From Amoebophrya sp. A120 (Eukaryota; Sar; Dinophyceae; Syndiniales; Amoebophryaceae), in assembly GCA_905178155.1 (NCBI GenBank), contig CAJINV010000017.1:798722-862721 (forward strand): DNA of 64,000 bases. Reading direction: 5' to 3'. The position numbers and the translations under genes are program-made. This document shows, piece by piece, positions 46,156-57,621 of the stretch. The notes under the pieces were generated by a model. It searched no databases. It was given only the letters and a program-made list of their open reading frames with translations, and was not told the origin of the DNA. The first letter of the stretch is position 1. The number at the start of each line of letters is the position of its first letter.

Positions 46156-47034
46156 ACGTGCGTGGCAAAAAGAAAGATATCGTCGTCGAATCAGTCTCGG
46201 TCCGGAAACAAGTAATCTTCATACACCACGCTAGGCCTAGGTGTTCGCATTACGCACCACAAACAAAAAGAACTTCGACGAGCTAGCTAACAAGATAGAA
46301 ATTACAATTAGGTTTCTTTTTCTTATTCTTTTCCCTGTTACTGTTCGCATCGAATGGTAATGGTTCTCATCGTGCCGAGAACCATTCCAGCACATGATGG
46401 CTCCTCGTTGTTGTCGTGTCAGCAAAATAAATTTCTACTTCGGTATGACCCGAAATGCGGTCGTCCGGGGTTGGAATGGGTGGAGAGGTTGGTCCTCTTT
46501 CTGCACAGCGCCAGAGCTCCTGCCAGAAGTAACTCAAAAGCGGGTGAGCAGATGAATCATCCACGACCAAAAGCAGTTCGAACCGCACTAGCACGAAGGG
46601 TTTCAGGTGAGTATGCAGTCGCTTTATCTAATGTGCTGCCTGAACGCGAAAGCCCAGACGAGCGGGAAAGGGCCTCTGCTGATGAACGACGTCGCGAACA
46701 AGGTGTTCAATTCGGCCATCATAGAAATTCAAGCTATCTCTTGCTATGCCATACGGACGCGCTGAATCACGTTGGTGACGACGAGGAGCTTTGTGCTCGG
46801 AGTCGTGACGGACGTGAAGAAGCTGAAGATGCGGATGAAGTACGAAACCAGGATCAACATCCTCAAAAAGACCACGCTGCCCAGATGGAGGAAGACGAAG
46901 ATGTAATCGCGCAAGAAGGACTAGGACGAGGACCCCGACCAGCAGATGGTGTCCGTCAAGAAGAACAGGCAGAGACAACGACCGGAGTAGAGAAAAATCA
47001 GTCTTACGCTGTGCAACAGCATCGTTCTCAATGA
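46156..47034 (+). CDS. Unresolved multi-exon gene
   Basis: Not recognised. Exon-like pieces: about 46156-46209 (DVRGKKKDIVVESVSVRK, after a TTTTTTCTAG acceptor and before a GTAATC donor); about 46423-46560 (FLLRYDPKCGRPGLEWVERL); about 46612-46725 (CLNAKAQTSGKGPLLMNDV, then ANKVFNSAIIE); and about 46784-46902 (SFVLGVVTDVKKLKMRMKY, then ETRINILKKTTLPRW). The third and fourth pieces have strong G/C at third positions, whereas the long ORF 46354-47034 is A/T-rich at third positions there, so that ORF is probably only partly real. Joins were not resolved. Confidence 0.35.
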
Positions 47035-47714
47035 TCGGTAAAGGAGTGGTCAATAATTATGCGTGCCGCAAAATCAAACGAAGCCGAAAACTGCAACTGG
47101 CCTCGGGATCATGCAGTGCTGGCGAGACTTCTGCACAACGGCGGTGTTCGTATTTTAGAAGGGAACGCTGTGTGATGTGCGTCTGTTATGTCAGTATACT
47201 TCCTAGTATGCGTACTGAAGACATCGGCGAAGATCATAGAGATTATGCTTTTGCACGACCAATGGATACTGGAAAGTCCAGCACGGTTGATGTTACCCCC
47301 GCACCATTCGCAGAGCGGCAGGGCTGTGGGCAGGGACAGGAGCACGATCGCAACGAACATACTCTCGTCGACTGGGATACCGTACAGGTCCTCTACCACA
47401 GAGATACTGAGGACTTGATATCGCACATCTGCCAATTACACTTCGACAGCCCGCCGGCGGAGCAAGAGTTGGGAAATGGTTGTGCTGACGACCATTATAA
47501 TTCTGTTGCCCCCGCTTCACCTGCCGCTGGCCTGATCATTCTCTTTCACCAGATGCCAACCACAACGACCGTCGCTCTGGCCCTGGCACAAGCGAAGCTT
47601 GCGGGAAGACGCGAAATCGCATTTGCCGTGCCAGAGAAAGTGGACATAGCCCGGACCACAACAGACGTGTTGCGTGCGGCGGGCTTTGTGGAGATAAAGT
47701 TACCGTCGGGTTAG
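47031..47714 (+). CDS. Possible orphan protein or 3' exon, up to 227 aa
   Basis: Not recognised. The second half (about 47340-47714) has fair coding bias and looks globular (AAGLIILFHQMPTTTTVALA, then AGRREIAFAVPEKVDIA and VLRAAGFVEIKLPSG). The first half, with scattered Cys and Arg, may be intron or leader. It may be the last exon of the gene fragments upstream. Confidence 0.38.
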   Translation: MIGKGVVNNYACRKIKRSRKLQLASGSCSAGETSAQRRCSYFRRERCVMCVCYVSILPSMRTEDIGEDHRDYAFARPMDTGKSSTVDVTPAPFAERQGCGQGQEHDRNEHTLVDWDTVQVLYHRDTEDLISHICQLHFDSPPAEQELGNGCADDHYNSVAPASPAAGLIILFHQMPTTTTVALALAQAKLAGRREIAFAVPEKVDIARTTTDVLRAAGFVEIKLPSG

Positions 47715-48618
47715 ATGTAGAAATTCTTGACGACTTCTTTTCTGCTCCTACTGACTCAAAAACAAAAATAGAACAGAACCAGCGCCAGTGGACGTAGCTG
47801 CTGTATTCTCAGCACAATTGCTTCTCGCGACTATTTCTTTTTCTTTCGTTGTAGCGGGCGCACAACTGACCACGAAGCTACTTAGTACTTGAAGCGAGGA
47901 TTTTCTCGTCGCCTTTGCTCACCGGCCCCTGTCGTTCGCGTTCAGCCTCGGGCATAGAAAACGAAGAAAAACAGCCCGCGGAGTTGTTCTTTCATCTCTG
48001 ACGAAACAAGCTAAGTCTGCAACGCCGCCCCTGTCCCCATGAAAAATTCTGTTGACGTCGGTAGAGTTGATTTAAAAGTTCTACAAACTCTCGGTAAAAA
48101 GCCAGATTGCACCACTGGCGTCTGGCGAGATGAAGAATGTAAGGATCTAGAAGATCTAGTCTGATGAGAGATTATTTTTGCAAAGGGCATGCGCATGCCT
48201 AATGTATTCATGTGGGCTCAATCTACAAGTAGAACTACATCAATCGTGGTCGCCCACCATCTGATGTACGATTTCTGTAGCCGTTTTTGTGAACAATTTC
48301 TACAAGAAAAAGCATCTGTTTCATCTTTTTGGATTTATTGTGTGAACAGGCCCTCCCTGTCCCTGTAACGATCTTCTAGTTTATTTGGCACACAGTTGGG
48401 TGCATCATCACAAACACAACTGCTGTTCACTTGTTTTCCTCATGATTTTCCTACTTCATCTACAAACGCAAGAAGCCTAACGTTGCTCATTACCGTTCTC
48501 GCAACCGAAGACCCTATATGGCTCTACTATCAGGCGTAAAATTTTTCGCGCATTACAAATCAATCCCAGTAAGAACAAACAAGACCGCAGCGACGACGTC
48601 GAGCACAGCACGAACAAA
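47715..48618. other. Gene-free interval
   Basis: About 0.9 kb with no supported gene. A small palindromic patch (gatctagaagatctag, near 48145-48160) was noted. It likely contains the promoter of the microprotein gene downstream. Confidence 0.4.
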
Positions 48619-48831
48619 ATGTTGGGCATGGGCAGCAGCCAGTGGATGGACTTGTTCCTGCGCATTGGGTTTTTCATGTTCATCCTCCCTACCCTAGCCG
48701 CCTTCGTTCCCAACCTGGATCCTTTTCTCTGGGTCTTGATCGGCCTCGGCCTCATTGTCGTTTACCAGCAGCTTTTTCCAGCACCCCTAGGTGCTGCTGG
48801 TGGTGCGCCGCAGGGCACGCATCGAGACTGA
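48619..48831 (+). CDS. Two-span membrane microprotein, 70 aa
   Basis: Family not recognised. The ORF is complete from ATG (MLGMGSSQWMDLF) to TGA. It has two hydrophobic helices (about residues 12-30, LFLRIGFFMFILPTLAAF, and 34-51, PFLWVLIGLGLIVVYQQLF) joined by a short polar turn, and a Gly/Ala/Pro-rich tail. Third codon positions favour G/C. The compact hairpin topology suggests a small subunit or assembly factor of a membrane complex, but no partner is indicated. Confidence 0.6.
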   Translation: MLGMGSSQWMDLFLRIGFFMFILPTLAAFVPNLDPFLWVLIGLGLIVVYQQLFPAPLGAAGGAPQGTHRD

Positions 48832-48998
48832 GGACGAACATTTTATTTGGTGGTGCGATAACACAGAGTAAAAAACACCTCGACTTCGCTCTCCCCGTCC
48901 CAAGCCAATCGGGAGTCATCTCGCCGGCCGGGAAAAAACAATTGACACCTGCCTCTTTTTGTACCCGTTGTAGTTGTTGACTTTCACCAACTGCAAAG

Positions 48999-51241
48999 AT
49001 GGGCCGCGACCGGGAGGACCCCCGTTATTGCCTGCGCAAGGCGGAGGAGGCATATGCATTGCAAGAGTGCAACATCGTACTTTCTGGTAATTGCAACACG
49101 AGCAGGACATCAGATTTCATTCAAGTTTATGAAAACTCGATTTTTGAGTTTGAAATTCTGCTGAAATTTATGAACCAAACTGAAGAACGCCAAGGTTTTG
49201 GTTCTGCTGCTTACTAGAAGTACTCGTACGATGCCCTTATTTCAGACGATACAGTCGCGGCAACCTCGATTTGGAAGTGGACTGCGGACCATTTCGTCGC
49301 CGCCAGCCAGTACGAACACGCCGCGAAGGGGTTTTTCGCCGAGGAAGACTACAACAAGGCGCGGACGTGTTGGGAAAAGAGCGCTTACCACCGCGAGAAC
49401 GACGGCGACGGCTACGGGGCGGCGCGCGCGTACGAGGAGGCCGCGAAGATTTCCCTGGATAAATTAGGAGACCTGGATGCCGGGCTGCAGCGGATGGACG
49501 CAGCGCTCCAAGCGTACACGCAACGCGGCAAGGAGGAGGCCTGTTGCCGACTGGGCGTGAAGAAGATCGAGCTACTCACGAAAGCCGCTGCCCCGGCGGC
49601 GCACATCAGCCAGGCCTTCGACGAGGCGATAAACATCCACAAAAGGTTCGAAAAATGGTACCCGTTGGGCGAGCTGTTGACGAAGTATGAAAATTTTCTC
49701 ACGTTGGAGCTGCGAAGGGAGGCCCACAAGCAGGAGCGCGTGCAGCGGGTGGCCAGAATATGCGAGGTCTTTTTGCTTTATTCAGTACTAGGCCGCTATT
49801 TTTGTGATGGTTACAATGCAGGAAGAAGAACATATTTTTCATATTCAATTTCAATGCATAATGAAAGAGGACCTGATAGAATTTGCATTTGGATTTCTCC
49901 TTTTGTACACACACCGTAGGTTCTCGACGAGCACATAAAAAACCAGTCGCGGGTCAAGCAAGGCGCCGGCCCGCAGCTCCTTGCCAAGGTGATCATCACG
50001 CTCGCAATGACGCAGGACGTTGTGCGCGTGAAGCTTTTCCTACCAACTGCAAATATATCAACCTCCGTCTACAAGAAAACAGACAGAGGACACTTGGCAT
50101 GCAGTATGGCTATGTGCATCTTCTGCGCGATGCCTTCGCGTCTGCAATGCACAGAGAGCATGACGTGTTGTTCTGTCTCTCCTGTCGTGCTGGCGTCTCC
50201 ATGCCGAGTCTACTGCGTGAGACATGCCTTTTCGACGTCTTGGAGACAACTACAATCACGCATCTTCTGGCGCTGACTGTGCAACACAAATTTTGGCCTC
50301 TTTGTCTTTCGGAACTCGCATGAGAAGCTTGCATTCTTCTGGACCCAGATGACGTATTTGCAATGCATATTTCCTGGAAGAAACCAACAATTGGACAGAG
50401 GACATGTACCGCGGGCCGAACCTCGTGGAGCTTGGGTTTCAGTTCTACGACGCCTACGTATCAGAGTGCACAACTCCCCCACGCGTCCCTCGTTTGTCGT
50501 GCAAAATACCAAATCCACTCTTCTGTATGTTGGGCTGTCGCGCTCGGCTAGCTGGCCGGGCTGTACTGATCAGGTGTGGTGGGTAGCTCCCGACTGGTTG
50601 GTACTTTTCTTGGGGCGACTTGCCGTGGTAGCGCTCGGCTTTTGTATGATGAGGTCGCCGAAAGTGCTTCCTCGTCCACCCCCCGGGGAGGGGATCCTTG
50701 ACCTGTGGTGCTGGGAGCGGGTGTCCACTACATGATGATGATGATGCACTCCTTGCCTCTTAGTCTTAGAACCATACGCATGATCAAGAGAGGCTTCCTT
50801 AGCCCAATGGGCGCTACTACAGTCTAGACGTGGATTTGTCATGCGGAAGTCCTCACAATTCAGCCACTGCTTATGCAGTTGCTGTTCATTCAAGTGAGCG
50901 GAACGAGGGAGAGTTGCCCAATTTCATATTACGACTCCCGCGACGCGAAAAAGCTGGAAAAGTTGAAACAGCGGCAGACGCTGACAATGCTGCCCCTGGA
51001 GATCTGCAAACTGGTGCAAAAGATGCAACTGGTGGGGGGAGGCAAGGTGGAAACCGGGCTCAGCGACTTCGTTGACTCGAAGGGAAACCTGCGGAGCGGG
51101 AATGAACCAAAGAGCACTTCGCCGCGGAGCGGGAATGAACCAAAAAGCCATAAACATCATCGGGGCGGCCACATCAGCCCAAGAAGCCAGAGTTCACGAA
51201 GTATGCGAAGTGGGGAGTCGGACGGACCAGACCTGTCATAG
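48999..51241 (+). CDS. SNAP family (NSF attachment protein), ~371-375 aa
   Basis: Couples SNARE complexes to the NSF ATPase during membrane fusion. Exons: 48999-49051, about 49247 (or 49259)-49766, 49920-50039, 50371-50457 and 50894-51241. Exon 2 encodes the TPR-like helices typical of SNAPs (YEHAAKGFFAEEDYNKARTC, then GYGAARAYEEAAKISLDKL, then RMDAALQAYTQRGKEEACC). Exons 3-4 encode VLDEHIKNQSRVKQ and FLEETNNWTEDMYRGPNLVE. The C-terminus is longer than in alpha-SNAP (295 aa) or gamma-SNAP (312 aa). It ends in a Ser/Arg/Lys-rich tail with two RSGNEPKS repeats. Intron 2 is GT-AG; intron 3 is an introner. Intron 1 probably contains an introner too. The last intron fits frame only with a GT-AA boundary (50458-50893). 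Assignment to alpha or gamma type was not settled. Confidence 0.72.
49053..49257 (+). mobile_element. Probable introner, right end uncertain
   Basis: The left end tatgcattgcaagagtgcaa matches family D. The segment catcgtac occurs inside both ends in inverse orientation. If the right flank is cggca (49258-49262) against aggca (49048-49052), frame is kept (210 bp) and KAEEA joins to TSIWKW. An alternative end near 49246 also keeps frame. Confidence 0.5.
50041..50369 (+). mobile_element. Introner, family D, CT-AT register
   Basis: The 329-bp element has duplication tttcc (50036-50040 and 50370-50374). Left end taccaactgcaaatatatca; right end gacgtatttgcaatgcata. Removing 334 bp takes frame 0 to 1 and restores RVKLFLEETNNW. 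Confidence 0.85.
51081..51144 (+). repeat. Short tandem coding repeat
   Basis: Two near-identical copies of cggagcgggaatgaaccaaa, about 36 bp apart, near the 3' end of the SNAP-like gene; each encodes RSGNEPKS. They lie in the disordered C-terminal tail. Confidence 0.7.
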
Positions 51242-52605
51242 CATGACACAAGAGCAATTTCTGTTTTTCCATGCTGCAAGCGACGCGTCCACGATGTCCA
51301 TCTGAACTTGAGAAGAAGTAAAGCGCAGTTTTATTTGTACGCTGTAGTGCGACTAGGACAAATGAAAGAAGAAGATGAAGAACACCCATACGAGAAACCT
51401 CTGCAAAGAAGATGGCGATCACCGCTCCTGCTGAAGTCATTCAGCATAAGTTTGAAATAGACTGAAAACTACGCTTCGCAAAAACGAAAAAAAAAAAATG
51501 AGGAAAAAAGAAAAACTTCACAGCATGCGAATATAATTGTCCGTAGTACAACACTTCACCAAGTAAGTACGACAATCGGTGTCTGTGTGTTTATCGTAAT
51601 CAAAGTTCGGAGGAGGTCCTCTCGGTCGTATCCTCGGTCTACTCCTACCGTTGCAAGAAGCCTGCAAGGAAGCAGAATGTCGTCGTTCAGCCGATAAAAT
51701 GCGTATAAAAAAGTAGGTGTAGCCCTTGATCTTACTTTTTTTGGGGGACAAATTGTGGTCGGGATCATCTATTGATGCATTTGCAGTTGCGGCTGACTAC
51801 TTGATCTGAGACTCAATAGATCTTCATGTAGAAATAAAAAGATCAGGATCGTCCGAAAAAGATCAACCTGAAATGTGAAGAAAGTCAGAGCCTCGAAGAT
51901 CCCAAGGTTCATTGCACAGGCTATTGGAGATCCGGATCCCGAAGGTTGACGAGATTCCGAAAAAATGATCATCCAGATCCACTTACTCGGTTGTAGCTCA
52001 ATTTATTCAGATTAGACCGATGTTGGTCACGATCTTGATCATTCCTTGCTTCACCACCCAAATGTTAGTGTGTGTGTACCACGCATTGCTCCGATCCCCT
52101 CTTGTTTCTGTGCAATGGGTCTGATCGTGGATCCCTCTTCGTGATTTCTACCTTTTACAGCGACCAGACGTACAGTACTCCTTCTCGCTCATGATTTTGG
52201 TCCGAGTTGTCGGTGTAGTTTTGGAACAGCAAAAGTTCTTTTGACAGTTTTGGAAGACATAAGCTACCTGAAAGATTTTTTGTATGATGGAAGTACCAGT
52301 AGATGATCTGGAGATAAAGTACGTGACTGTGACACAAGCACAACACGTCTAACTACAGTTAATACTAGCAGTTCCGACTGTACTGTAGACCCAGACATAT
52401 TTGCAATGCATACTCGTCTGACGAAGTCAAGGTCTTCCTGCCAGCACGCATCGAGACCCTTCGACGACGGAGGAGATAGGCCTGGAACGCGAGCTGTAGC
52501 AGCACGATTTATCTCATTTGAATCCGCGACCGCATAATTTTAATTGCCTACAAGGAGGAACACAACAGGGACCATATTCTTTCAAGATTTATTTAGATTT
52601 TTCGT
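51242..52605. other. Gene-free interval
   Basis: About 1.36 kb without a supported gene. An A-run occurs near 51486-51498. A lone introner-like right end sits at 52383-52411 and is listed separately. Confidence 0.4.
52383..52411. mobile_element. Solitary introner-like terminus
   Basis: The sequence gtagacccagacatatttgc, running on into aatgcata, combines the gacccaga core of family A with the ttgcaatgcata end of family D. No clear left partner was found; tgcaatgggtctga near 52112 is a weak candidate. It lies outside any supported gene. Confidence 0.45.
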
Positions 52606-55600
52606 GTGCTACAAAAGATGCCCGAACTGGTCTGCTCGACAATGTCACAGGCGGCAAGCAGCAGCACCAGAAAAGTTCGTGAACAAAAGCAAGTCCCGCA
52701 TGCACAACAAGCACGGCGTAACAATCCGCCCCGCGGCTCTTGCTGCCCAAAGCGCGACATCAACAAGGATGCGGATCCTTTCCGGGCCGCTAAAGAACGA
52801 CGATCGGGGCCTGCGGACGAGTTTGTCTACCCCCCCGAGCCGCAGCAGGAGCAGGAGCTCCATTGGGCCTCTATCGCCTCTGGAGGTGGGGTCGTGGCAG
52901 GGACGCGAAGTTCTGCAACAACAAAACCGAACGTTCCTTTACCCCTGACGGCGCGCGGCCGGGCGATAAACGATGGGAAGGACGCTGACATAGCGTCTGC
53001 ACGCAGTAGAAGGTCTGGGACTGGTAGAGCGGAAGGTGAATCTTCAGCAAGAAGAAGCAGTTTGTGTTTCAGCAAGAAGACGAATCACTGCGCCCCTGGC
53101 GCTGGCAGTGGAAGTCAGCGGAAAGAGTTTCCAGCGGCCACTCTGGTCGTCCACCAGTCCTCTGCAAGTGGGAGTTGCAGGAAGAGAAATGTTGGAAAGA
53201 ACGAGACAAATACATCTTCGGGCAGCTGCGCGACGAAGTACACAAGCCCATCAAATGGAAAGATTTTTCGTGAAAGAACTACACCAAAGTCGTCCTACAA
53301 AGCTGAGGGCGCCTATGTTCTTGACAAGGGCTCCTACACGAGCAAGGGCGACGCGCAGAATGGCATTATGAATGGGTACACCAGCTGCACCGGCGGGGCC
53401 ACGCCGGGTTTCGCGACGCCGCGCTCATCATGCGCCTCGCAGCGCTCCTCGGTTCTTCGTGCAGCCTTTGGCCGCGCGTCTACTTCAAAGAAAGAAGACG
53501 TTGTACTGCACTTGACCAACATCGGTGAAGATCGCGCGGCTGGCCGCCCCGAGAAGATGCACGACTGCAAGAACGCCTCCGCCAGCCACCTCCAGGTAGG
53601 ACGACGGCATCAGCGGGACCACTACGAGCAGCCGCCTGCGAAAGGAGAAGTTGAGCGAGTTAATCCGGAGAACCTTTGGCTGACCTCGGTAGACCAAGTA
53701 AACCACGACCGCGAAAGACACAAGGCGCTAAAGCGGGAAAAGCGACGCCGGGAAAAGCGAAGACAGCTCGAGAAGGACCGGGAAATAGTGCGGCTCTTTC
53801 CACCACCTCCACCGCCAAGGGGAGATGAAACGCCGCGCAGCGACGAGCTGGGCTGCATGTTGCGAGCTGGGCCGCTAGCTGAAGACCAGTTGGACTTGGA
53901 AGATGACGAGCCGCGCCCGCGCCGCATTATCAACCGAAACGAAGATGGAGAACGTCTTCCAGTGCACCATGAGCATGAAGAACCAAGACCCGCGGTTCTT
54001 GGGGTGGAAAGAAACAAAACGAAAACAGTCGATACAAAATCCAGACTGCAAACTTTCCGACAACGGATGAGAGACCTGTTCAGTTGGAACAGCAAACAGG
54101 ATAAAAAAGATGTAGACCAGGGGTACGCAGTAAAAACGACCCCCTACAAGATGAACAACGACGACGGCGCAAACAAAGGGGACGCAGCTGCGCTCGAGCG
54201 CTTTCAACATCTTGACGACAAGGCGACAACAAGAAAAACTAGCAAACGACCAAAGCACTTGCGTGCCAATCTAAAACTGCTGTCTCCTCCGGACGAGGCT
54301 GGGGAGGAGAGGCAACAGGACGTCGCGCCGCAAGAGAGGGTAAGAACTCAACGCAAACAAATCACTAGCCATCATGAGGACCTCCGCAACCGCAGGAAGC
54401 AGGTATATTCCCTGTGCGAGATGGGCGGGCGCAAAAATCGGCGGCAGCAGGAGTGTAGTGCTGTCAGCGTTAGTTGTTCTCAATCTCATCGCAGTCTGCT
54501 GCAGAGGATCTACACCAACATTGCGACTACCCTGAGTCGTGGTGGACACCACAACGATACTAGCACCACGAGCAGGACCAGTTTGACCCCGGAGGAGTTT
54601 TTCCAGGCGACGCCCCTGGGTGCCAGCCGGCCACGACAGCTCGACGATGTGCCTATTGGAGGCGGAAATGGTCGCGCTGATCGTGTGGGGGAATTGAGTC
54701 ATCAACGAGGACCACAGCAGGAAAATAAACGCGTTGCTGGTGCCGGGTCGTGGAACCGATACGCGCACTTGAACGGCGACGCGTTGCAAAGGGAAATCGA
54801 GAAGAGCCGGCGCAGGAATTTCGAGCACATGTATGGCACGGCTCATAATTTTTATGGCGGAAGTAGGAAATCTAGAAGGCAGCTGGAGAAAAGAAGCAAT
54901 GCCGCGAAAGATGATGAACTAAATGTACATCGTAGCGCCACGACAAGAACTTCGGCGGACGGAGACAAGAGAGGCACCGGAGGTGGACGAGATGAGGGAC
55001 GAGCCAACTACTACAATTCGAAAACGAAAGCAAAGAAGGCTCGCCCGGAACAGCACGCGAACAAGGCTCTTTCCAGGGACGAGCGGGACCTGGCCTTCGG
55101 GGAGGGGAGCACGAGGCAACTGATAGGCCACGATAGGATCCATGTAGACAACAGTAAAAGGGTCATGCCCGCCATGCGCGGCGTGGAGAAAAAATCTCAA
55201 GGACCTTCTACGCAGATAAAGCCACGACCTCGAGGTCACTTGTCAAGAACAGAGATAACAAGAAGTACCAGGGTCGCAGAAGTAGACCACGTAAGAATTG
55301 CCGAAACTACTACAACTACACCTCCATCGTCCTCGCCACCTCTCGCGGCATCCACTTTCCAGGTTTTTCCGAGAATCCCCATGGTGCAGTCCTTCGCGGA
55401 GGAGGATAGTTCTTGTTCATCTGCTTCTAGCAGCTACGCAAGCGACGAGGAGGAAGCAAGTGATCAACACGTGGAACATGAAAATAAACCAGACGAAGCA
55501 GCAAGAAGGGCGGGCGATCAGTTCTTTCGTGACGAAAACCGAGCAAGAACTCCTCGTGGTCCACCTCTTACGCGGCGACCAATTCAGTGTGAAATAACTC

Positions 55601-57621
55601 CTGCAGGAGCTGCCAGTGGACGTCGAACAACTGCAAGCGTGCTGTTGCCTGTCAGGCCGGCGGAGGACGGGGAACAGCAATTACGTAAGACCTCCTGCCA
55701 CGTCGAGCTACAGGCTTTAATACCTCCCGAGGATCATCGCGACAAGGCCGCGTCCCGCAGATGTACTACGACCCCAAGAGGAAGAAACACCAACGCTTCT
55801 TTTAGCCCCGCCCAGAAAAAGTCCAGCGAACACCAGCCCGGGACGGCGGCGCGGCGCCCACCTGCTTCAGTCGTGCCCGAAACCGCACCCACGACGGAGG
55901 ACGAGGACACTGGTTGCTCCTCCATGAGCAGCAGTCCTCGAAGGAGCTCCTGTAGTTCGCACTCCCAGAGGACTTGTTCCGTGGTGTCATCGTCGTCAGC
56001 GAGCAACATTGATCGGGAGCAGGATCTTCCCGATCATCCCCACGACGCAGATCATGTTTCGCGCCGTGAGTTGAACCACGTGGGCATGATGACGTCGTCC
56101 CGCGGCCCTGGCGTCAAGATGTCTCATCGTGGGCGTGACGTGACGGGCCAGATAGAAGTACCGACCAGCGAGGATCGTTTCTGTACGCCTTGCGGGCCGT
56201 CGGAAAGTGCCTTCTCGGAGCATACTGGCCAGCCAGTAGTAACTACAGACGAGAATAATGTCGCGGGTGCAGGTAGTAATACAACGGCAGCAGCAGAAGC
56301 TTTTGCTTCTGTGGTTTCAAGGAATAATGTGTCACCGTCCTCCTGCGTTGTAAGAGCTCCAAGAGGCTCCGCGGGCGGAACTACAGGACGAGTGTTTGCA
56401 GCTGCGCCGGTCGTCGTGCAAGGGGAACAAGAAAGAACTTCTTCTGGGAAGACCACACTGTCAAGCAATCTGCAAACCGCACACGACAACGACAAGCAGA
56501 ACCTCGGGAAGGAGTTGTCCACCGGTGCAGTCGTGCCAGCTCACGTAAGCCAAAAATCTTCGACCACCTCAGCATCGGGAAGTAGACAACAAGACGAAAA
56601 TCCTCATCCCGACCGGCACAGCACGAAGATGCGGCTCGACGCAAAAATATTAAACCAACCAGTTGCGCCGGCGGCTCCTTTGCCCTTCGCCGACCTCCCC
56701 GTCGCTGAGAAGCGGAAACTTTTCAGCGGGAAGTGGCTAAACACTTCCCAGACCGGGTTTGAGGACGTGCTGAAAGCTAACGGGGCGAATTTTGTCCAAC
56801 TGGTGGGCGCAAAGCTGGTAAATTACGGTGTCGGAAAGAGCTTTCACGAGTTCAGCTTTTCCGGCGGGGGCGGGGGAGGTGATAAAAGAAATTCTGGCGA
56901 AGAAGTGGAGCAAACGAACAAGAGGTGCAGCACCGGGGGCAGTGCCTCAAGTGCTGGAGGATCTTTTTCAGCAAGAAGAGAAGGCGCGAAAAAGCATCTG
57001 CAGCTCAAGGAGAAGCACACCGGCGGCATTGCGGGGGCACACACTTTCCACTTCACGGTAAGTTTGCTAAGTTTGCGTTGTATTTGGTTTTTTTTTTTCT
57101 TCGCTATGCTGTAGTGCGATGGTGTTGGATCGGTTTTCTACACAATGCATAACGCTTATTTGGCTTTAGACCACCACCAGGACCAGGAGCTCCACAACAT
57201 ACAGTAGCCAGGACCCTAATTTTCACATTCAAATACAAACACTTGGAAAACTTAAAAACAGCTCGACGGTGAAGCGAGGTTGGTCGAGACCTCGATGGGG
57301 TCCCGGTTGACGTCCGCCCAATTCGTGGAGGACGCGCTGGTGATCGAGATGCACGATCCCAAGAAAAAGGGAAGGTTCTACAACATTTCTCGGCGCCGGT
57401 TGCTCGACCATAACCTGCTGCAGCTCTCCTGGGAATGCCATGCGTACAAGGAGGCTGACAAGCACAAAAACGTGAGCTGTGTGCGACTCTGGGAGCGACA
57501 AATAGGAAGTGGGGACGAGGTGTTGATGCTCAAAAATGCTTCTGCACAAGAAGCGACGAGGACCACGGGGACGGCCCGCCCTGGTGTAGTTGGAGGCGCA
57601 ACCGGTAGTAATGCAGCCTGA
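52606..57621 (+). CDS. Long disordered protein with C-terminal FABP/lipocalin-like domain, 1,603 aa
   Basis: Exons 52606-57057 and 57262-57621, joined by a canonical GTAAGT...CAG intron in phase 0. Residues 1-1365 are highly charged and disordered (Arg/Glu/Ser-rich, with RRREKRRQLEKD-type helices near 370-390). From about residue 1368 the sequence becomes globular: LFSGKWLNTSQTGFEDVL, FHFTLDGEARLVETSMGS, LVIEMHDPKKKGRFYNISRR, VSCVRLWERQ. Order and spacing resemble cytosolic fatty-acid-binding proteins: GKW near the start, 'GFEDVLKANG' like the FABP 'NFDDYMK..GV', a run of beta strands, and a closing Arg-x-x-x-R strand. A Gly-rich insertion interrupts the middle strands. If correct, it would bind a small hydrophobic ligand. 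The domain call is by eye and needs a structure-based test; the gene model is firm. Confidence 0.72.
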
